Virus record (IMG/VR): IMGVR_UViG_3300014050_000145
Location: 1 to 23,268 of that record
Strand: one strand, 5' to 3'
DNA from: a virus
DNA length: 23,268 nt
Below the pieces are notes generated by a model, which made no database searches, had not been told where the DNA came from, and saw nothing but the letters and a program-made list of their open reading frames with translations. A program made the position numbers and the translations under genes. Shown one piece after another: positions 19,109 through 23,268 of the stretch (position 1 is its first letter; each line of letters opens with the position of its first letter).

Positions 19109-21997
19109 ATGGCACGTAAGTTTTTAACACCAATTGATTTAGGCAAACTTGAATTACAGAATGCCCGAATTCAAAACCTTTCCTCTTCTAATGCTCCAGC
19201 GTCTCCAGTTGAAGGTCAGATTTACTATGACACAACTGACCATGTATTAAAGACATGGAACGGTATCGCTTGGATTACATCTAATCAAGGTGTGCAAGGT
19301 TCCCAGGGAACACAGGGCATTCAAGGCACACAAGGTGTGCAAGGAACTCAAGGACAGACTGGTACTCAAGGTTCTACTGGTACACAAGGTGCAGAAGGTG
19401 CACAAGGTTACAATGGAAGTAACGGTACTCAAGGTGAAACAGGTACTCAAGGTATTCAAGGTGAGACTGGTATTCAAGGTGCTGATGGTACAGATGCACT
19501 TTGGAACTTCACTGGTGCTTATGGTATTGGAACTTCGTATGCAGTTGGTGATGTAGCAACATACGGGGGACAGACTTGGTACCGTATTGATGCTCACGGC
19601 GGAAATACTGGAGACACTCCTTCAGAAGGAGCGTATTGGACACTTCTTGCTGCACAAGGTGCACAGGGTACAACTGGTTCACAAGGTGAAACAGGTACCC
19701 AAGGTATTCAGGGTGAAGTTGGTACACAAGGTGTTCAAGGTTTACAGGGCGAACAAGGTGTTCAAGGATACGAAGGAACACAAGGTCTCCAAGGTGAGAC
19801 AGGTCTTCAAGGAGCCGATGGTTCATTTGGTGGCGTAACAGTTGAGTACGAAACAAATGCAAGCACAACAATGGCAGACCCTGGTTCAGGAACCATTCGT
19901 TTTAATACTGCAGATACTTCAAACTCTACACATATTGCTATTGACCAAGAAGATATCAATGCAACTGATATTGCTTCTTATCTACAAACAATTGATGACT
20001 CTAGTTCAACAATTAAGGGTCACGTAAAGATTTCTGTTAAGACCAACCCAGCCGTATTTGGCATTTGGGCAATCAACTCAATGGTTGATAACTCAGGTTG
20101 GTACAACATTGATGTAACACCACTTTCAGGCAGTGGCGATATTCCAGATGGCAGCGATGTTCTTGTAACATTTGCTCGTACAGGTGATATTGGTGCTCAA
20201 GGTATTCAAGGTACACAGGGTGAAACTGGTATTCAAGGAGAGACAGGAACCCAGGGAGTTCAGGGAGAAACTGGAACCCAAGGCGTACAAGGTGAGACAG
20301 GAACTCAAGGTACACAGGGTGTACAAGGAGAAACTGGTACACAAGGCGTACAAGGAGAACAAGGTACACAAGGTATTCAAGGCTTTGATGGAACTCAAGG
20401 AACTACAGGTACTCAGGGAGAAACAGGAACCCAAGGTGTACAAGGCGAAACAGGAACTCAGGGAGTTCAAGGTGAAACTGGTACACAAGGTATTCAGGGT
20501 GTACAGGGTGAAACGGGAACTCAGGGCGTTCAGGGTGAGCAAGGCATTCAGGGAGTACAAGGCGAACAGGGTGTACAAGGTACGCAAGGTGAAACTGGTA
20601 TCCAGGGTGCTGAAGGTTCATTTGGCGGTGTAACAGTTGAGTATGTTTATGATGACACAACAACTGTGGCTGACCCAGGTGATACATATATTCGCCTTAA
20701 TGCTGCTCCAGCATCTGCAACTCATTTCTTAATTGATGACATTAATGCTGCAAACGTAGACATTCACTCATACCTACAGACTATTGATGATTCAACATCA
20801 GCCATCAAGGGCCATGTAAAGATTTCTAAGAAGTCAAACCCTGCAGTATTTGCAATGTATGCAATTAACTCAATGGTTGACCAAGCGACATACTTTGATA
20901 TTGATGTTACATACCTATCTGGTTCTGGAACATTAACTGACAATGATGCAGTACTGATTACTTTTGCCCGCACTGGTGACGTTGGTGCACAGGGTGTGCA
21001 AGGTGAGCAAGGAACTCAAGGCACTCAAGGAACTCAAGGCGAGCAGGGTACTCAGGGAGTACAGGGTGAAATTGGTACTCAGGGAGTTCAAGGTGAAACA
21101 GGAACTCAAGGTACTCAAGGAACCCAAGGTGAGCAGGGTACACAGGGCGTTCAAGGCGAGCAGGGTATTCAAGGAACCCAAGGTGAGCAAGGAACCCAAG
21201 GTACACAAGGCTTACAAGGCGAGCAAGGCACACAAGGTGTGCAAGGCGAGCAAGGAATTCAAGGTATTCAAGGTGAGACTGGTTTACAAGGCGCTCAAGG
21301 AGTTCAAGGCGAACAAGGCGTACAGGGCTATGAAGGTGCTCAGGGTCTTCAGGGAGAAACTGGTATTCAAGGCGCTCAGGGTACACAGGGTGAGCAGGGA
21401 ATCCAAGGTACACAAGGTACTGAAGGAAACTCAGACCGTTACAAAACCACTTCTACAACAGAACTAACAATTTCTGCTAGTGGAACTAAAACGCTTACTG
21501 TTGAGACAGGTTTAAGTTATTCAGTTGGTCAAGACATTGTTATTGCATACGATGTCAGCAACCACATGTCTGCCACAGTTTCATCTTACAACTCTGGAAC
21601 TGGTTCACTTGTTGCAGTTGTCAATGACAAAGTTGGTTCTGGAACTTACTCAGCATGGTCAGTAAACTTAGATGGTGCTACTGGTGTACAGGGTACACAG
21701 GGTATCCAAGGTCTACAAGGTCAATCTATCCAAGGTGCTCAAGGTACTTCTGGACAAGATGGAACTTATGCAACAACCATCACTGGAACATCAACAGATG
21801 GTGGAGTTACTGGAACTACAGCGTTTACCATTACACACAACCTTGGCACAACTGATATCATCGTAGCGGTATACGATACCTCTACAGCAATGGAAGTTGT
21901 TACAGATATCACATACTTAACAACATCAACAGCAACAATTGGATTTGCGGTTGCGCCAATCACTACTAAGTCATACAGAGTTGTAGTAAAGGCCTAA
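19109..21997 (+). CDS. Long collagen-like fibre protein, 962 aa
   Basis: ATG at 19109 with TTAAGGAG upstream. N-terminal domain 1-59 ([20 protein letters not shown]). Collagen-like blocks follow at about 60-128, 181-238, 361-503, 625-774 and a short one at 856-882. Between them: a CBM5/12-like module at 130-180 ([20 protein letters not shown]...YWTLL); two homologous 121-122-aa fibre domains at 239-360 and 504-624; a beta domain at 775-855 ([20 protein letters not shown]); and a C-terminal tip at 883-962 ([20 protein letters not shown]). Repeats are nearly all Gly-X-Gln and Gly-Glu-Thr with almost no Pro. It is probably a trimeric receptor-binding fibre. Its neighbours are further fibre genes. 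Confidence 0.9.
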   Translation: MARKFLTPIDLGKLELQNARIQNLSSSNAPASPVEGQIYYDTTDHVLKTWNGIAWITSNQGVQGSQGTQGIQGTQGVQGTQGQTGTQGSTGTQGAEGAQGYNGSNGTQGETGTQGIQGETGIQGADGTDALWNFTGAYGIGTSYAVGDVATYGGQTWYRIDAHGGNTGDTPSEGAYWTLLAAQGAQGTTGSQGETGTQGIQGEVGTQGVQGLQGEQGVQGYEGTQGLQGETGLQGADGSFGGVTVEYETNASTTMADPGSGTIRFNTADTSNSTHIAIDQEDINATDIASYLQTIDDSSSTIKGHVKISVKTNPAVFGIWAINSMVDNSGWYNIDVTPLSGSGDIPDGSDVLVTFARTGDIGAQGIQGTQGETGIQGETGTQGVQGETGTQGVQGETGTQGTQGVQGETGTQGVQGEQGTQGIQGFDGTQGTTGTQGETGTQGVQGETGTQGVQGETGTQGIQGVQGETGTQGVQGEQGIQGVQGEQGVQGTQGETGIQGAEGSFGGVTVEYVYDDTTTVADPGDTYIRLNAAPASATHFLIDDINAANVDIHSYLQTIDDSTSAIKGHVKISKKSNPAVFAMYAINSMVDQATYFDIDVTYLSGSGTLTDNDAVLITFARTGDVGAQGVQGEQGTQGTQGTQGEQGTQGVQGEIGTQGVQGETGTQGTQGTQGEQGTQGVQGEQGIQGTQGEQGTQGTQGLQGEQGTQGVQGEQGIQGIQGETGLQGAQGVQGEQGVQGYEGAQGLQGETGIQGAQGTQGEQGIQGTQGTEGNSDRYKTTSTTELTISASGTKTLTVETGLSYSVGQDIVIAYDVSNHMSATVSSYNSGTGSLVAVVNDKVGSGTYSAWSVNLDGATGVQGTQGIQGLQGQSIQGAQGTSGQDGTYATTITGTSTDGGVTGTTAFTITHNLGTTDIIVAVYDTSTAMEVVTDITYLTTSTATIGFAVAPITTKSYRVVVKA
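19283..19492 (+). repeat. Collagen-like coding repeat, block 1
   Basis: A 9-base-period repeat of GGT/GGA-X-CAA or ACT codons encodes [20 protein letters not shown]-type triplets. The near-identical units make this region prone to slippage and unequal exchange. Confidence 0.85.
19823..20188 (+). repeat. Duplicated fibre domain, copy 1 (122 aa)
   Basis: Encodes [12 protein letters not shown]...VTFARTGD. It aligns along its length with copy 2 at 20618, sharing [12 protein letters not shown], [25 protein letters not shown] and TFARTGD. The family resembles fibre domains ending ARTGD in other phages. Confidence 0.85.
20195..20617 (+). repeat. Collagen-like coding repeat, block between the two fibre domains
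   Basis: Encodes an uninterrupted run of Gly triplets ([20 protein letters not shown]) with one FDG break. The unit GETGTQGVQ returns many times, which points to recent expansion. Confidence 0.85.
20618..20980 (+). repeat. Duplicated fibre domain, copy 2 (121 aa)
   Basis: Encodes [12 protein letters not shown]...ITFARTGD. It is clearly homologous to copy 1 but diverged throughout, so the duplication is old or the copies were acquired separately. It is bounded by collagen-like repeats on both sides. Confidence 0.85.
20987..21429 (+). repeat. Collagen-like coding repeat, longest block
   Basis: About 49 Gly-X-Y triplets ([20 protein letters not shown]). Most triplets end in Gln, with Glu-Gln-Gly prominent. 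Antisense long frames across it are artefacts of the repeat. Confidence 0.85.
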
Positions 21998-22026
21998 CCG
22001 AACTACTGAGTTAGGAGTACAGCAGT

Positions 22027-23268
22027 ATGGCCCGTAGGGTTTTAGTTCCACTTGGCTTATTAGCCATGTCTGCTGACCCTACGGGTGTAAACGCTGGAGA
22101 TGCTTACTACAATACAGTTTCTGAAAAAATCAGAATCTTTAATGGCACGACTTGGGAAGATTCTGGTGCATCGCTTCAAGATGTAACTGATGCAATTCAG
22201 AACAACGCTCTTACCTCTACTGATGATTTATCAGAAGGTATTCAAAATCTTTACTACACAAATCAAAGAGTTGCTACCGCTTTAAATAGCGGCGATTTAC
22301 AAAACATTACATTTACCTACCAGTCAATGGATGACACCATTGATGTATCAGTACCAACAGTTCAAGGCACTACTGGAGCACAAGGAACTCAAGGTACACA
22401 AGGAACTACAGGTTCCCAAGGCGCTACAGGCACACAAGGAAATCTTGGTTCAACTGGGTCGCAAGGTACTCAAGGAACTACAGGTTCTCAAGGAACTACT
22501 GGCTCTACTGGTACGCAAGGGTCAACAGGTATTCAAGGTGCTCAGGGAACTATAGGTACAACGGGTTCTCAGGGTACAACTGGAACTACTGGTACTCAGG
22601 GAGCCACAGGAGATACAGGTTCGCAAGGAACCACAGGCTCTACTGGAGCACAAGGAACAACTGGTTCTCAAGGTACAACTGGAATTCAAGGAACAATTGG
22701 TACCCAAGGAACAACTGGTAGCCAAGGTACAACAGGTTCAACTGGTTCGCAAGGAATCCAAGGAACTCAGGGCATAACAGGTAACCAAGGTACTACTGGT
22801 ACCTCTGGTACGTCTTCTACTAATTATGCCTACAGAGCAGATACAACAAACCAGACAGATTCACAACCATCTAACGGTTATTTGCGTTGGAATAATGCAA
22901 CGCAAAAATCTGCAACATACCTTTATGTAAATCATCTTACTCAACTTGGATTTGACGTTGACGTATTTTTGGCGCTTATTAAACAGTACGACAATCTTAT
23001 TATTCAAAAACAAACAGACTCAAATCAATACATTACTTATCAAGTAACTGGTGCTGTCACTGTAATATCAAATAGTTATGTAAAAATCCCTGTATCAACT
23101 ACAGGCGATGGTGGTACGGGCAATGATTCTTTTTCTAACAATGAAAACATTGACTTAATTCTTTTTACTACTGGTCTGCAAGGTGCACAAGGAACAATTG
23201 GTTCAACTGGTTCGCAAGGCACCACAGGAGCGCAAGGTGTGCAAGGCTCTACTGGTACACAGGGAAGT
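22027..23268 (+). CDS. Third collagen-like fibre protein, partial (3' end beyond the window)
   Basis: ATG at 22027 with TTAGGAG upstream; 414 codons are open to the window edge. N-terminal domain 1-52 ([40 protein letters not shown]) is related to the start of the 962-aa fibre. [20 protein letters not shown] at about 64-84 is shared with the 175-aa fibre. Collagen-like repeats cover about 112-258, here Gly-Thr-Thr, Gly-Ser-Gln and Gly-Ala-Gln types rather than Gly-Glu-Thr. A globular domain follows at about 260-382 ([40 protein letters not shown]), then repeats resume. It is probably an alternative or additional fibre. The tip is not visible. Confidence 0.88.
   Translation, partial: MARRVLVPLGLLAMSADPTGVNAGDAYYNTVSEKIRIFNGTTWEDSGASLQDVTDAIQNNALTSTDDLSEGIQNLYYTNQRVATALNSGDLQNITFTYQSMDDTIDVSVPTVQGTTGAQGTQGTQGTTGSQGATGTQGNLGSTGSQGTQGTTGSQGTTGSTGTQGSTGIQGAQGTIGTTGSQGTTGTTGTQGATGDTGSQGTTGSTGAQGTTGSQGTTGIQGTIGTQGTTGSQGTTGSTGSQGIQGTQGITGNQGTTGTSGTSSTNYAYRADTTNQTDSQPSNGYLRWNNATQKSATYLYVNHLTQLGFDVDVFLALIKQYDNLIIQKQTDSNQYITYQVTGAVTVISNSYVKIPVSTTGDGGTGNDSFSNNENIDLILFTTGLQGAQGTIGSTGSQGTTGAQGVQGSTGTQGS

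Noticed and set aside
19247-21413. Long open frames on the minus strand across the fibre genes
   Set aside because: They are low-complexity mirror translations of the Gly-X-Gln repeats (Leu, Thr and Cys repeats), without ribosome sites.
19283-23268. CRISPR-like array of repeats
   Set aside because: The repeats have a 9-base period with no unique spacers and encode collagen-like protein in frame.
1-23268. tRNA genes, integrase or attachment sites
   Set aside because: No cloverleaf with a GTTCGAATC-type arm, recombinase motif or flanking direct repeat was seen by eye. A tRNA scan would be the decisive check.

Overview
The window is a stretch of a tailed double-stranded DNA phage genome (Caudoviricetes). 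Its hallmarks are an endolysin, a terminase large subunit, a portal protein, a coiled-coil scaffold, an HK97-fold major capsid protein that looks like the N4-gp56 family, and three successive collagen-like fibre genes. Both ends cut through genes, so it is an internal fragment. Genes are tightly packed, mostly on the + strand, with many ATGA or TAATG overlaps. By eye the GC content is in the low forties. A small DUF7455-like protein and holin-like membrane proteins of types I associate with actinobacteriophages suggest an actinobacterial host, possibly a low-GC aquatic lineage. That host call is inference. No integrase, repressor, replication gene, tRNA or CRISPR array was seen.

Layout. (1) 1-2.4 kb: a partial HNH-like gene on the minus strand, a cysteine-rich microprotein, an HNH nuclease, a CHAP/peptidoglycan-binding endolysin with a terminator, then an HslV/proteasome-beta-like N-terminal-threonine hydrolase and a coiled-coil protein. 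(2) 2.3-4.2 kb: a membrane microprotein, a holin-like protein, a two-gene minus-strand island of tiny zinc-binding proteins, and five small plus-strand genes. (3) 4.2-7.2 kb: a 726-aa secreted or membrane-anchored protein followed by three small membrane proteins, probably an envelope or lysis cassette. (4) 7.2-10.7 kb: basic, zinc-finger, KTSC-domain and unknown proteins, some probably in the virion. (5) 10.7-17.4 kb: the head module, terL, a 131-aa protein, a DUF5872-like protein, portal, scaffold, major capsid and a 123-aa protein, punctuated by strong hairpins and terminators. (6) 17.5-23.3 kb: a 347-aa protein with a BppU-like C-terminal domain, then three collagen-like fibre genes, the last running off the window.

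Working together: terL, portal, scaffold and capsid protein build and fill the head. The 347-aa protein may link the head to the fibres that follow at once, with no tail tube or tape measure between. The endolysin and several holin-like proteins would release progeny. The most unusual points are the intact N-terminal-threonine peptidase homologue, the secreted 726-aa protein with its five-codon leader ORF, the unusual number of zinc-binding microproteins, and fibres built from almost proline-free Gly-X-Gln/Gly-Glu-Thr repeats directly behind the capsid genes.
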